From assembly GCA_964460905.1 (NCBI GenBank), contig CAYWRM010000003.1, positions 1 to 64,000 of the forward strand: 64,000 nucleotides of DNA, given 5' to 3'. Origin of the DNA: GCA-002708315 sp964460905 (GTDB lineage: Bacteria; Bacteroidota; Bacteroidia; Bacteroidales; F082). Every line of letters begins with the position of its first letter. The first letter of the stretch is position 1. Below, in pieces: positions 1 to 9,523 of this stretch. The notes beneath the pieces were generated by a model. The model saw nothing but the letters and a program-made list of their open reading frames with translations. It searched no databases and was not told the DNA's origin. The translations under genes and the position numbers were made by a program.

Positions 1-486
1 GCTAGTATTTCCAAATTATTCAAAGAAATATCACCCGACAAGATTGTATCTATTTATACACTTAAAGATCAAATCACCCAATTTTACGTTAAGGAACAAG
101 ATCAGGCAAAGCTAATCAGTGCTTTCGCAATACTGGCTATAATATTGTCTGTAATGGGTTTACTTGGAATGGTAATGAATACAGTTTCTAGAAAAACTAA
201 AGAAATCGGTATCCGCAAAGTAAACGGTGCCAAAGTATCTGAAATAGTAACCATGCTTAATAAAGACTATGTTAAGTGGGTTGTTATAGCTTTTGTAATT
301 GCCTGCCCAATTGCTTACTACGCCATGAATAGTTGGCTTGAAAATTTCGCCTACAAAACCGAATTAAGTTGGTGGATTTTTGCACTGGCTGGATTACTAG
401 CTCTTGTAATTGCGTTGGTTACGGTTAGCTTGCAAAGCTGGCGGGCAGCAACACGAAATCCGGTTGAGGCTTTAAGATACGAATAA
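1..486 (+). CDS. ABC transporter permease, FtsX/MacB type (C-terminal fragment)
   Basis: The reading frame is open from the first base, so this is the 3' end of a gene that begins outside the window. The visible 161 residues include a short soluble stretch, then three hydrophobic segments (roughly residues 40-60, 90-110 and 120-145 of the fragment). The conserved motif around TKEIGIRKVNGA between the first two membrane segments is typical of the FtsX domain of MacB/LolC-type permeases. These proteins work with an ABC ATPase and drive transport or extrusion across the envelope. The end NPVEALRYE is the usual C-terminus of the many Bacteroidota paralogues. The substrate cannot be told from this fragment. 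Confidence 0.9.
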   Translation, partial: ASISKLFKEISPDKIVSIYTLKDQITQFYVKEQDQAKLISAFAILAIILSVMGLLGMVMNTVSRKTKEIGIRKVNGAKVSEIVTMLNKDYVKWVVIAFVIACPIAYYAMNSWLENFAYKTELSWWIFALAGLLALVIALVTVSLQSWRAATRNPVEALRYE

Positions 487-635
487 GAAAAGTAAAAATG
501 AATGAATTAACTTGAAGTTACTAAAAGAGCTAATCCGGTATTTTGCAGACAATAAACCCGATTATGCAGAACTTATTTTTTTATCAATTTAACAACTCTG
601 ACTTTTGCCATATGTTTAACTAAAAAATTAAAACT

Positions 636-2147
636 ATGAAAAAGTCAATTCGAATCACGTTTTATCTTTCATTTTTGATCCCTGTAATATTTTCATCTTG
701 TAGTAGTTATAAAGCAGCAGAAACTGTATATATGACAAATAATACCTTGTGTATTAAAAAAAAGATATTGAAAATAGAAAACGGATTATTGCCAGCCGTA
801 TTAATTGAAAATGAAGATAGTATTACCTATTCAATTATTGAAAGGATGCAATATTATGATGTACCTGGATTAAGTATTGCAGTTATTAAAGATAATAAAA
901 TTGAATGGGCAAAATCTTATGGAGTTAAAGAAAAGGGAACAACCGATATTGTTACACTTAATACTATGTTTCAAGCAGCATCAATGAGCAAACCCATTAC
1001 AGGCATAGTAGCTGTTAAGTTAGCAGAGCAAGGAAAAATTGATTTGTATAAGAGTGTAAATGAACAATTAAAATCATGGCAGATTCCCGAGAATGAATTT
1101 ACTAAAAAGAAAGCTGTTACTCCTGAACTTTTACTACTACATCTGGGTGGTTTAAACGTTCATGGTTATCATGGGTACTCTGTCTCCGATACTATACCGA
1201 ATATAATAGATATTCTTAACGGAACAGGTTCTGCCAATTCAGAGTCAATGGAGGTAGTAATTGAACCCAGAACTAAATGGATATATTCAGGTGGAGGATA
1301 TACAGTTCTGCAATTGCTAATGGAAGAAGTATCCGGAAAGTCATTTCCCCAGTTAATGAAGGAAAATCTTTTTGATCCATTGGAAATTAAAAATAGCACT
1401 TTTTCCCATAATTTATCGAAAAATGAAGAAAAATCAATTGCAAAAGCATACAGATATGACGGTTCAATGGTTAAGGGTGGGTATCATATCTATCCTGAGA
1501 AAGCGGCCGCGGGTCTTTGGTGTACACCTTCAGACTATGCAAAAATGGTAATCGAAATTCAAAAAGCATACTTTGGTCAATCCAATAAAATAGTATCTCA
1601 AGAAGCTTCCAAATCTTTGTTTACCAGAAATCTAGGTTATATGGGATATGGATTTATGATACGACTTCATGGTGATAGTACTGCAATTGCTTTTGGTGGA
1701 GGCAATAAAGGTTACACATGTAATATTTTCAGCTATTTTCACCAAGGCAGTGGTGCAGTTATTATGGCTAATTCAGACAATGCTGAAATTATGGGCGAAA
1801 TATTAAGAAGTATGTCGAAACAATATTCATGGCCGGAATTTAAGCCAAAGACAATGAAAGCCGCAGATGTGTCTGCTTCAACATTATTAAGCTATGTAGG
1901 AACTTATAACGGAATTTCAACTGATAGTGTAGAATTTACGTTTGAGATAACTTTAAAAGACAACTGCTTGTATTCTACCATAAACAACAAAACAAAAAAG
2001 TTATATGCTAAAAACGAGAAAGAATTTATAATTCCTGAACGTGATTGGAAGATTACATTTAAAGATACGGATGGGAAAATTGACTCGCTAGAGTTTTATG
2101 TAGATTATGAAAACGGAACAGCAAAACGTATAAATTTACAAAACTAA
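636..2147 (+). CDS. Serine hydrolase, beta-lactamase/D-Ala-D-Ala carboxypeptidase family lipoprotein
   Basis: A class C beta-lactamase-fold hydrolase of 503 residues. It begins with a signal peptide ending in a lipobox-like FSSC at residues 19-22, so it is probably a lipoprotein. The active-site SxxK motif is S116-M-S-K119. The second motif is Y217-S-G, where many family members have YxN, and a GGG-N-KGY segment near residue 350 occupies the place of the KTG/HxG motif. A C-terminal beta domain of about 100 residues follows. Substrate is unknown; the family includes esterases, peptidases and penicillin-interacting proteins. The start is followed by the kinase gene after 12 bases, suggesting one transcript with the LytS/LytTR pair. 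Confidence 0.85.
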   Translation: MKKSIRITFYLSFLIPVIFSSCSSYKAAETVYMTNNTLCIKKKILKIENGLLPAVLIENEDSITYSIIERMQYYDVPGLSIAVIKDNKIEWAKSYGVKEKGTTDIVTLNTMFQAASMSKPITGIVAVKLAEQGKIDLYKSVNEQLKSWQIPENEFTKKKAVTPELLLLHLGGLNVHGYHGYSVSDTIPNIIDILNGTGSANSESMEVVIEPRTKWIYSGGGYTVLQLLMEEVSGKSFPQLMKENLFDPLEIKNSTFSHNLSKNEEKSIAKAYRYDGSMVKGGYHIYPEKAAAGLWCTPSDYAKMVIEIQKAYFGQSNKIVSQEASKSLFTRNLGYMGYGFMIRLHGDSTAIAFGGGNKGYTCNIFSYFHQGSGAVIMANSDNAEIMGEILRSMSKQYSWPEFKPKTMKAADVSASTLLSYVGTYNGISTDSVEFTFEITLKDNCLYSTINNKTKKLYAKNEKEFIIPERDWKITFKDTDGKIDSLEFYVDYENGTAKRINLQN

Positions 2148-2159
2148 AAAGTTAGTATT

Positions 2160-3188
2160 ATGAAAAAGTCAATTCTATTTATGTTTCATCTATTATTCTG
2201 GATAATTCAAAGTTTTTTAATAATTATAATTATAAAACTTTCTCTCGCACCTGCCAATATGTTTATAAAGGATGGGTTAAGTTTCAGTCTGAAATTACTT
2301 GAATTTCTAAATATTGCTCTTGCAGGAGCAGTGGTATTTTATGCGGCATATTTTTCACTTAGGTTTTTCGAAAAACGACCGATTCGTTTTCTATGGTTAG
2401 TAATAACATATTTAATTATAATTTCCGGTGTCATTATATATGATTATTTCGATGCAATCTATTATGATTCTAGTCGTGTTGATTTCTGGGGTATCCTGAC
2501 TACTTTTTTCCACATATTATATTTTAATGTTTTTGGCTTTCTATTTAGTGCGTTTATTGAATGGATTAAGGATAGGAAAATTAAAGCCGAACTCGAAAAA
2601 GATAAGATTGCAAGCCAACTGGAATTGTTGAAATCCCAAATTAATCCGCATTTCTTATTCAATTCATTAAACAATATTGATGTTCTAATTGAAGATGATT
2701 CTCAGAAAGCCTCAGAATATCTTAAAAAGCTATCTGAAATATTGAGATTTATGCTATATGAATCAAATACTGACAAAATCCCTTTAATTGAAGAAATAGA
2801 ATATATCGAGAAGTATATAGATTTACAAAAAATCAGGACTTCAAATGATAATTTTGTTAAATTTGAAATTTATGGGAATGCAAATGATAAGTTTATTGCC
2901 CCAATGATTTTTATACATTTTATTGAAAATGCCTTCAAGCATTCAACGAATAAAAAAATAGAAAATGCTATAAATATCAGATTTGACATATCTGAAAACC
3001 AGATATCATTTTTCTGTAAAAACCATAATAACACTTTGAATGAAACTAGTCCTAATAACAATGGCTTAGGCATCAAGTTAATAAAACAGAAGCTCGATTT
3101 AATTTACAAAAAGGATTATACTCTTGATGTTAAAAAAGAAAATAATTGGTATATTGTAAATCTTGAAATTCAATTAAATGGCCATTAA
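2160..3188 (+). CDS. LytS/YehU-type sensor histidine kinase
   Basis: A 342-residue membrane sensor kinase. The first ~140 residues contain about four hydrophobic helices with no obvious extracytoplasmic domain, followed by a short linker. The His_kinase (PF06580) core has QINPHFLFNSLNNID at about residues 160-174, with the phosphoacceptor histidine in NPHF. An ATP-binding module follows, with the N-box IENAFKH and the glycine-rich NNGLGIKLI. The gene overlaps the downstream response regulator by 11 bases, so the two are translationally coupled and form one two-component system. The signal is unknown. Confidence 0.92.
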   Translation: MKKSILFMFHLLFWIIQSFLIIIIIKLSLAPANMFIKDGLSFSLKLLEFLNIALAGAVVFYAAYFSLRFFEKRPIRFLWLVITYLIIISGVIIYDYFDAIYYDSSRVDFWGILTTFFHILYFNVFGFLFSAFIEWIKDRKIKAELEKDKIASQLELLKSQINPHFLFNSLNNIDVLIEDDSQKASEYLKKLSEILRFMLYESNTDKIPLIEEIEYIEKYIDLQKIRTSNDNFVKFEIYGNANDKFIAPMIFIHFIENAFKHSTNKKIENAINIRFDISENQISFFCKNHNNTLNETSPNNNGLGIKLIKQKLDLIYKKDYTLDVKKENNWYIVNLEIQLNGH

Positions 3189-3885
3189 TTGTATAATAGT
3201 TGAAGATGAACCTCTTGCTTTGAAACGCACAAAGGAGTATGTTAAAAAAATATCATATCTCAATTTACTACAATCCTTTGATAATGGTTTTGAAGCAATT
3301 GGTTTTATCAAAAAGCAGCAAGTTGATTTAATCTTTTTAGATATAAGAATGGATGAGTTGACAGGAATTCAATTGTTAGAATCCCTTGAAAAAAAGCCAT
3401 ATGTGATATTCACCACAGCCTATAGTGAATATGCATTAAAAGGATATGAACTTAATGTAATCGATTATTTGCTTAAGCCATTCACTATTGAGCGATTTAT
3501 TCAGGCAGTTGAAAAAGTTTTCGTTCAATTGGATAAAACCACTAATGACAATCGGGATTTTTTCTTTGTAAAAAATGGATATCGTATCGAAAAAATATTC
3601 TTTGAAGATATTCTTTTCATTGAAGGTATGAGAGATTATCGAAATATTCAGACAAATACTAAAAAAATACTTACCCTTCAAACATTTACCGAGCTAGAAA
3701 AAGAGTTGCCAAAATCTAAATTTTGCAGGGTGCATAAATCATACATCGTAACATTAGAAAAAATTGATTTTATTGAAAGGAATCGCATTAAAATAAAAGA
3801 TAAATTGATTCCAATTAGTGAAACATATAAAGAAAATTTTTTAAAGTTGATAGGAATTAGACTTATGGACAAAAAACAACCTTAA
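3178..3885 (+). CDS. LytTR-family response regulator
   Basis: A 235-residue DNA-binding response regulator. The receiver domain spans residues 1-118, with acidic residues E9/D10 and the phosphoacceptor D55 in LIFLDIRM. The C-terminal LytTR domain spans about residues 125-230, with the typical FCRVHKSYIV segment. It is the partner of the overlapping LytS-type kinase. Family members bind direct repeats upstream of their targets. The nearest candidates are the serine hydrolase upstream and the methyltransferase 19 bases downstream, but no target site was established here. Confidence 0.93.
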   Translation: MAINCIIVEDEPLALKRTKEYVKKISYLNLLQSFDNGFEAIGFIKKQQVDLIFLDIRMDELTGIQLLESLEKKPYVIFTTAYSEYALKGYELNVIDYLLKPFTIERFIQAVEKVFVQLDKTTNDNRDFFFVKNGYRIEKIFFEDILFIEGMRDYRNIQTNTKKILTLQTFTELEKELPKSKFCRVHKSYIVTLEKIDFIERNRIKIKDKLIPISETYKENFLKLIGIRLMDKKQP

Positions 3886-3904
3886 CAAACAACAGAAATT
3901 ACCA

Positions 3905-4696
3905 ATGGATAGTTTTGAACACAACAGAGAAAGTTGGAATGAATTAACAACTTTACATGCTGAGTCAGGTTTTTATGATGTTGATAGTTTTAAGAAGGGA
4001 AAAACTTCACTAAACCATATTGAAATTGAAGAATTAGGAGACGTTAATGGAAAGAAACTCCTTCATCTTCAGTGTCATTTTGGAATGGATTCTTTATCAT
4101 TTGCCAGACAGGGAGCAGAAGTTGTTGGTGTTGACATTTCTGACACTTCCATACAAAAAGCCACAGAGCTATCAACTGAATTAGGAATTCCTGCAAAATT
4201 TGTACGTTCAAATATATATGACATTGAGAATGTCTTAAATGATACTTTCGACATTGTTTATACATCTTACGGAGCAATTAATTGGTTGAATAACCTTGAC
4301 AAGTGGGCGAAGATCATAAGTCGTTTCTTAAAACCAAATGGAATATTCTATATGGTGGAATTTCACCCATTTATTTACACTCTTAATGACGAATCCGAAA
4401 TATCAGAAAGTTATTTCAAATCAACACCACTTGAGACAGTAGTCGAGAATTCTTATACTGACAAATCAGAAGTTTTAAAAAAGAACTTGAAGCACATTGA
4501 ATGGCATCATAGTTTAGCTGAAGTTATAAATAGTTTAATCTCCAACGGCCTGGCAATTGAGTTTTTGAATGAATTTCCCTATCAGGTTTATAACTGTTTT
4601 CCTAACTTAACTGAAATTGAAAAGGGCAAATGGATTTCTGATAAATACTGTGATCAGATTCCACATATGTATTCTATCAAAGCAATGAAAGTTTAA
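3905..4696 (+). CDS. Class I SAM-dependent methyltransferase
   Basis: A 263-residue soluble Rossmann-fold methyltransferase. Motif I is visible in LLHLQCHFGMDSLSFA at about residues 52-67, followed by the acidic end of strand 2 in VVGVDIS. The later YTSYGAINWL segment matches the motif IV region. The substrate cannot be assigned. It sits 19 bases after the LytTR regulator and could share its transcript. The DNA immediately downstream is a degraded membrane-protein gene. Confidence 0.85.
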   Translation: MDSFEHNRESWNELTTLHAESGFYDVDSFKKGKTSLNHIEIEELGDVNGKKLLHLQCHFGMDSLSFARQGAEVVGVDISDTSIQKATELSTELGIPAKFVRSNIYDIENVLNDTFDIVYTSYGAINWLNNLDKWAKIISRFLKPNGIFYMVEFHPFIYTLNDESEISESYFKSTPLETVVENSYTDKSEVLKKNLKHIEWHHSLAEVINSLISNGLAIEFLNEFPYQVYNCFPNLTEIEKGKWISDKYCDQIPHMYSIKAMKV

Positions 4697-4705
4697 AAAC
4701 TATAA

Positions 4706-5059
4706 TTTGTTAAAAAAGCGAAACCAGAAATAGATAATAAAAGTTTTGCGCTTGGATTTCTTAGCTTTCGGATTATCGCCACTGTTTTTTTAATCATGGG
4801 TGTTATAAGTCTGTTGATCTTACTAAATCTTAGTCAGCAATATGTAATGGTAGCACCTTCTGATTTAGTTTTTTATCAGACTATTGGAGAACTATTGCTT
4901 TAAGGCCATGATTTCTCGAATCATATTGCGATGATCATATCCTTAAATATTGGGCATTATGTTCTAAATATTGCTACTTCAAACAAGGTTGATACCGAAA
5001 TGGCTTTCAGCATGGGGGCTCATTGGAGTCGATTTGGGATTGACTTAACACTAAGCTGA
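4706..5059 (+). pseudogene. Decayed membrane-protein gene with an in-frame stop
   Basis: One reading frame from 4706 to the TGA at 5057-5059 reads as protein-like sequence, broken only by a TAA at 4901-4903. Before that stop it has a charged lead-in (KPEIDNKSFALGF) and one long hydrophobic segment (RIIATVFLIMGVISLLILL). After it comes another ~50 residues (GHDFSNHIAMIISL... ending AHWSRFGIDLTLS). There is no start codon at the left end, so both the N-terminus and the central reading are lost. I do not recognise the family. The single shared frame across the stop argues for a recent nonsense mutation on top of an older 5' loss. Confidence 0.55.
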
Positions 5060-5089
5060 GTTCAACTATAAATTTATAATCGAACTCAG
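5056..5089. repeat. 34-bp near-perfect inverted repeat
   Basis: Two 17-base arms, 5056-5072 and 5073-5089, are complementary at 15 of 17 positions with no spacer. The outer eight bases, CTGAGTTC/GAACTCAG, match perfectly. The two mismatches become G-U pairs in RNA from the minus strand. It overlaps the stop of the pseudogene. It lacks a U-tract on either strand, so a simple intrinsic terminator is not clear. Confidence 0.6.
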
Positions 5090-5096
5090 GCTAATA

Positions 5097-5204
5097 CTAG
5101 TGACCAATATCACTAACTTTCCCTACGTCTATCGCGTTCATGTATTCCATTAAATCATCAGCGGTAAACTCACCTTTAATACGAATTAATCTATAAAAAC
5201 AAAG
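5097..5204 (-). pseudogene. Possible C-terminal remnant of a small protein gene
   Basis: On the minus strand a short open frame between two stops ends in a protein-like sequence of about 35 residues (RLIRIKGEFTADDL, then MEYMNAIDVGKVSDIGH). There is no start codon, and the upstream sequence is AT-rich without an extension in frame. It may be a relic of a larger gene, but chance cannot be excluded and no family is recognised. Confidence 0.25.
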
Positions 5205-5481
5205 ATTATTGGTCTTTTGATAAGCATTTTTTTTGCGAACTATTTTTAAAAAAAGGATGTAAATTATATATACAGTTGGTGTAAAATATATTGACGTCTT
5301 GTCAATGTTATCTCAATTCACCAATTCGTATTGCTCATTCATTCAGCGATATAGCTTTCTTGGCATAGGGCTTGACTACATATATCATGGATTTTAATTC
5401 CAATTAAATAACAATCAACTAAAAAATTAGTTATAGACAATAACCAACTAAGAGTTTAGTTATAGATATAACCTATTAACA
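5205..5481. other. AT-rich non-coding region before the WD40 gene
   Basis: No convincing open frame is present. It includes homopolymeric A/T tracts around 5230-5265 and ends in the direct repeat listed at 5427-5466. A promoter for the downstream WD40 gene should lie here, but no clear -7 TAnnTTTG element was found. Confidence 0.4.
5427..5466. repeat. Direct repeat TTAGTTATAGA upstream of the WD40 gene
   Basis: The 11-mer TTAGTTATAGA occurs at 5427-5437 and 5456-5466, 29 bases apart, and each copy is followed within a few bases by ATAACC. The second copy ends 15 bases before the start codon at 5482. This could be a paired regulator site or simply a local duplication. Confidence 0.4.
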
Positions 5482-6513
5482 ATGAAAAAACAAAAAGTCC
5501 CTACATTAACATTGATGATTTTTCTTCTAAGCTTTATTACTTGTTTCAGTCAAGAGAAAAACACTAAGCCATATAAAGTTTTAAGTGGTCATGACCATAA
5601 AGTTCAAAATGCTTTTTTTAGTCCTAACGGAGAATTCATAATAAGTCATGGTTGGGATAATACTATTAGAATATGGGATACAGAAACATTTAAAGAGTTA
5701 AAGGTACTAAAGGGACATACCGACCAAGTTTGGTGTGCAACTGTAAGTAATGACAATAAGCTTATTGCAAGTGGTTCAATGGATAGAACTTTTATTATTT
5801 GGGATGTGGAATCTGGAGAAAAAATTCATCAAGTTCAGATAAGTCCATACTATGCAAATATTGAAGGATCAATACCTGAACTGGATGGAAAAATACAGAA
5901 TTCAATATATCGTGTTGCATTTAGTCCCAACGGAAAACAATTAGCTATTGCATCAGCAGATAAGTTAGTTAGAATTTGGGACATTGAAAATTCTGTATTT
6001 GTTGATACTTTGGATGGTCAACATCCTACAAATTGGATGTGGTCATACTATAGTCCTGATGGTAGTTATTTAATTACTGGCTCAGCTCATTCGTGGGATA
6101 AAAGTGGTGTGAAAGTCATTTGGGAAACAGAAACATTTAGTCAGGTATGTAGAATTAATTTATCCGGAGATATGCTATTCACCGAAAGTGGAAAACTAGG
6201 TATTTATAAAGGTAATTGTACAATGGACTATTATGACCTATCAAATGGAAGTTTAGTTTCTAATAAGCCTTTTCCCTGTTTTGAAGGTAATTTTAACATG
6301 AGTAAGGATAAAAAATATATAGCAACTTGTAATGAGGATTATTGCATCAGATTATGGGATTTAAATACACATAAAGTGATATGGAAATATGAAGGTGAAG
6401 AAAAAGAGATACAGCAAGCAAATTTTAGTCCGGATGGTAAGTATTTGATTGCAGGAACTCCTAATAGTGACATATTAGTTTGGAAGTTAAGTGATTTAAT
6501 TAAAGATGAATAG
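5482..6513 (+). CDS. Exported WD40-repeat beta-propeller protein
   Basis: 343 residues with a signal peptide (MKKQK... FLLSFITCFS). WD40 units recur from residue 30 to the end: LSGHDHKVQNAFFSPNGEFI, LKGHTDQVWCATVSNDNKLI, then YRVAFSPNGKQLAIASADKLVRIWD and others. They end in GH/WD dipeptides, giving about six or seven blades of one propeller. WD40 domains are protein-interaction platforms, so no enzymatic role is inferred. It is the first gene of a co-directional run of exported proteins reaching 14013. The next gene begins 23 bases downstream. Confidence 0.85.
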   Translation: MKKQKVPTLTLMIFLLSFITCFSQEKNTKPYKVLSGHDHKVQNAFFSPNGEFIISHGWDNTIRIWDTETFKELKVLKGHTDQVWCATVSNDNKLIASGSMDRTFIIWDVESGEKIHQVQISPYYANIEGSIPELDGKIQNSIYRVAFSPNGKQLAIASADKLVRIWDIENSVFVDTLDGQHPTNWMWSYYSPDGSYLITGSAHSWDKSGVKVIWETETFSQVCRINLSGDMLFTESGKLGIYKGNCTMDYYDLSNGSLVSNKPFPCFEGNFNMSKDKKYIATCNEDYCIRLWDLNTHKVIWKYEGEEKEIQQANFSPDGKYLIAGTPNSDILVWKLSDLIKDE

Positions 6514-6536
6514 CATACTGTTTTAAAAATATTGAT

Positions 6537-7739
6537 ATGAAAAAATTATCAATCCTTGCATTAGCATTAATGATATTTCTTTTTAATGCCTGCACCGATG
6601 ACTACACTTCACCAGATTACTTGAAGAAAGTTCTAAATAAGCTTGAAACAATAGAATCAGCATCATATAAGCTAATAATTGAGAACTGGTACCCTGGAGA
6701 TACGGCAGCTTTGGATATTTATTATTCCTTTGTGAGAGAGTACAATAATCCGTCAGATACAACCATAGGCTCTGCATTTGTAAGACTAAATAATCCAGAT
6801 ACTTCAATTCTTGAATTTTGTTATGATGGTGAAATGAGAGCGCTCGTTGATAATGATGAAAAAAGAATTGTACTCGATAGCTTCAAGTTAAATCGGCATC
6901 CATTCAGACCTTTAACTCCTCCTTTTTTTAATTCTGCAAAAAGTATTCTTCGTTACGCTCTTGAAACACAAGATAGTATTTCCTTGAAAATTAAAGATTT
7001 AAAAAACGCTGTTTATTTGAAATTAATAATTTATGAGAAAAATCAAATTGAATTCTTTGGCAAAGCTTTCCGTATGCCAATATCACCATATAGTTTTGGC
7101 GATAATACTTCTATCTATGAAATTTGGATAGACAAGACGAACAACCTGCCTCAAAAAATTAGGAGGGAAATGTATCACAATATTTCTGTAAGAATTTGTG
7201 ACGACATTGAACTGAATGAAATTGATATAAAGGACTTTAAAGCTTCGGATTATTTTCCTGATGATTACAAAATCGAATCCTATAGCTTGGGAGGAAAAAG
7301 AACAAAGAAAAATGAGCTCATCGGTACTGAAGCTCCCATCTGGACTTTACAAACAGATGATAAATCGACATTCTCCTTAACAGACATGAAAAGCAAAGTA
7401 TCAATGATACAATTTACAAGTGTAGCCTGCGGACCTTGTAAGGCTTCAATCCCATTCTTAAAAGAATTATCAGCAAGTTATAATAAAGAAGATTTTGATT
7501 TTGTGGCGATTGAGTGTTCGAGCAGAAATACGAATGTGTTAGTAAGCTATATGAATAGAAATCACTTCGAGTACAAGTTCTTGCTATCAACGAAAGAAGT
7601 TTTAAAAAGCTATTCTATTCGTTCTTTTCCTGTATTCTTTATACTCGATAAGGATCGAATAATTAGAAATGTCATTTATGGATATGGAAAAGGAACTACG
7701 GATAAAGAAATAAAAACAATAATAAATAAATTGATGTAA
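6537..7739 (+). CDS. TlpA-like thioredoxin-fold lipoprotein
   Basis: 400 residues. A short signal peptide ends in a lipobox (FLFNAC), indicating a lipidated envelope protein. The first ~250 residues form an uncharacterised beta-rich domain of the kind found N-terminal to TlpA domains in Bacteroidota. The C-terminal ~140 residues are an AhpC/TSA-TlpA thioredoxin fold (IGTEAPIWTLQTDD...) with the redox motif C298-G-P-C301 and the cis-proline region SIRSFPVFFI. It is probably a periplasmic-side disulfide reductase or oxidase. The substrate is unknown. Confidence 0.87.
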   Translation: MKKLSILALALMIFLFNACTDDYTSPDYLKKVLNKLETIESASYKLIIENWYPGDTAALDIYYSFVREYNNPSDTTIGSAFVRLNNPDTSILEFCYDGEMRALVDNDEKRIVLDSFKLNRHPFRPLTPPFFNSAKSILRYALETQDSISLKIKDLKNAVYLKLIIYEKNQIEFFGKAFRMPISPYSFGDNTSIYEIWIDKTNNLPQKIRREMYHNISVRICDDIELNEIDIKDFKASDYFPDDYKIESYSLGGKRTKKNELIGTEAPIWTLQTDDKSTFSLTDMKSKVSMIQFTSVACGPCKASIPFLKELSASYNKEDFDFVAIECSSRNTNVLVSYMNRNHFEYKFLLSTKEVLKSYSIRSFPVFFILDKDRIIRNVIYGYGKGTTDKEIKTIINKLM

Positions 7740-7795
7740 AGAAATTTCACCTCATTAAAATATAATTTAATAACCATGTATTAATAAAAAAAGTT

Positions 7796-9478
7796 ATGAT
7801 AAAAAAAACAGTTTTGACATTAAGTCTCGCACTAATTTTTCTTCAATGTGCAATGGCACAATGGAATAATAATCCCGAAGAAAACCTGATTCTTTTTTCT
7901 GGCGCCGGCATTACGAGTGTGGCCTCGGTAAAAACATCTGACAATAATATTTTCGTTAGCTACTTCTATAAAGAGAGCAACAATTACAATTTATACGCCC
8001 AGCTATTAGACTCAGATGGATACAAGCTTTGGGATGAAAATGGCTTGCTTATTAGTTCACACCCCCAGGATGCAAATCCAGAACCGCAGCAAATGTTATG
8101 TGATAGTGATGATAATCTTGTAATTGTGATGACCGACCAAAGGCAGAATGCCGATTTGAGTTTGTTCTGTTATAAATTGAGTCAGGAAGGTGATTTCTTG
8201 TGGGGAAGTGATGGTTTATGTATTTTCGAAAACAACAACAACGATTGGATCACTTCGATTTCAGCATTTTGCGATAGTGACAATGAAATTATTGCCTCGA
8301 TAGGCGTTTTTGGAATGTCAACAAACAGTATTTTTCTGCAACGGATTATGAGTGATCAAACTTTACCATGGGGCCTTCAGGGAAAAAGCATCTCAGACGT
8401 TGAATCGCAACAAATCTTTTCTACTGGCGATCATATAGTTGTTGTTTTTAAAGAGTTAACCGGAGACTGGATGAACCAGTCTGCTAATATTTTGTTTCAA
8501 TTGTTCGATAAAAACGGAACGCCAGTTTTTGCGGAAAATCAGATTGTAACAGATGCCGGAGGTATAACATGGTGGGATAAATATGATGCATTGATGACAA
8601 ATAATAATCAAACTATTATAACATGGCATGATGATAGATATCAGGAAATGAGGGCTAAGGCCTATGCACAATGCATAGATATTGATGGAAATAGTTTATG
8701 GAATGATAATGGAATTTGTCTTAGCGAGGAGGCGAATATGAATCACTTTTATCCTATGGTTGTAGGCCAGGGATCAGATAATGATGTAGTAATTATCTGG
8801 CAAAAGACTGTGGGAGATATTCAATTTTACAAATCTCTTTATGGTCAGAAGATTACAGAAGATGGTAACCTTGAATGGGGAAATGATGGTAAGGAATTAT
8901 TAGCCGAATGCGTTAACTTTCACAGAATAAACGGTTGCATTATGGATGATAACAACTTCTTTGTAGCTTTTGGTTTACATCCTACTGAAGGGTATTTTGA
9001 TACGGTTTACACTTATCTAGGTTCTTACAGTATCGACAACGGAATTTCAAATTGGGCCGAACCTGTTCAATTTGCTTCCTCCAATAAGTCGAAAGGATGG
9101 CTTAACCTACCCATGATTTTTAATGACCAAATTTTGATTACATGGATGGAAGGATCCTCTGAATCCATAAAGGATGTAAAAGGACAAAATATTTGGTTTG
9201 ATGGTACACTTGGGCTTATTACTGGCCAAACTACTGTTGAGGAGAATCATTTTATCATATATCCAAATCCTACAAAAGATTATTGTAATTTGAAGTATAA
9301 CGGGGCAGATATTAAAACTGTTTTGATAATAAATGTACAAGGCATCGTCGTTTACAAGGAAAATGTAAATAAGCTTAGTCCGAGGATTAATGTTTCCAGA
9401 TTAAAAAAAGGGTTTTATTATGTACAAGTCCATACAGCAGACAATGGAATTTATACATCGAAATTGGTTAAGAAATAA
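7796..9478 (+). CDS. T9SS cargo protein with type A C-terminal sorting domain
   Basis: 560 residues with a signal peptide ending near MAQ (residue 21). The body holds repeated short blades with patterns such as G-x-LWDENGL and LEWGNDGK, consistent with a propeller-like extracellular domain. The last ~75 residues (IIYPNPTKDY... INVQGIVVYKEN... GFYYVQV... YTSKLVKK) match the type A Por secretion C-terminal domain. The protein is therefore predicted to cross the outer membrane by the type IX system and be attached to the surface. GldH in this window fits a T9SS/gliding lineage. Function beyond secretion is not known. Confidence 0.88.
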   Translation: MIKKTVLTLSLALIFLQCAMAQWNNNPEENLILFSGAGITSVASVKTSDNNIFVSYFYKESNNYNLYAQLLDSDGYKLWDENGLLISSHPQDANPEPQQMLCDSDDNLVIVMTDQRQNADLSLFCYKLSQEGDFLWGSDGLCIFENNNNDWITSISAFCDSDNEIIASIGVFGMSTNSIFLQRIMSDQTLPWGLQGKSISDVESQQIFSTGDHIVVVFKELTGDWMNQSANILFQLFDKNGTPVFAENQIVTDAGGITWWDKYDALMTNNNQTIITWHDDRYQEMRAKAYAQCIDIDGNSLWNDNGICLSEEANMNHFYPMVVGQGSDNDVVIIWQKTVGDIQFYKSLYGQKITEDGNLEWGNDGKELLAECVNFHRINGCIMDDNNFFVAFGLHPTEGYFDTVYTYLGSYSIDNGISNWAEPVQFASSNKSKGWLNLPMIFNDQILITWMEGSSESIKDVKGQNIWFDGTLGLITGQTTVEENHFIIYPNPTKDYCNLKYNGADIKTVLIINVQGIVVYKENVNKLSPRINVSRLKKGFYYVQVHTADNGIYTSKLVKK

Positions 9479-9523
9479 CAAATCTGCAAAGAATTAAAGA
9501 GATAGTTTTTAATAGCAAAATAA

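Noticed and set aside
506..592. Short open frame reading LKLLKELIRYFADNKPDYAE after the ABC permease
   Set aside because: Only 27 codons with a TTG start, not linked to a recognised family, and no upstream extension; it is as likely to be chance.
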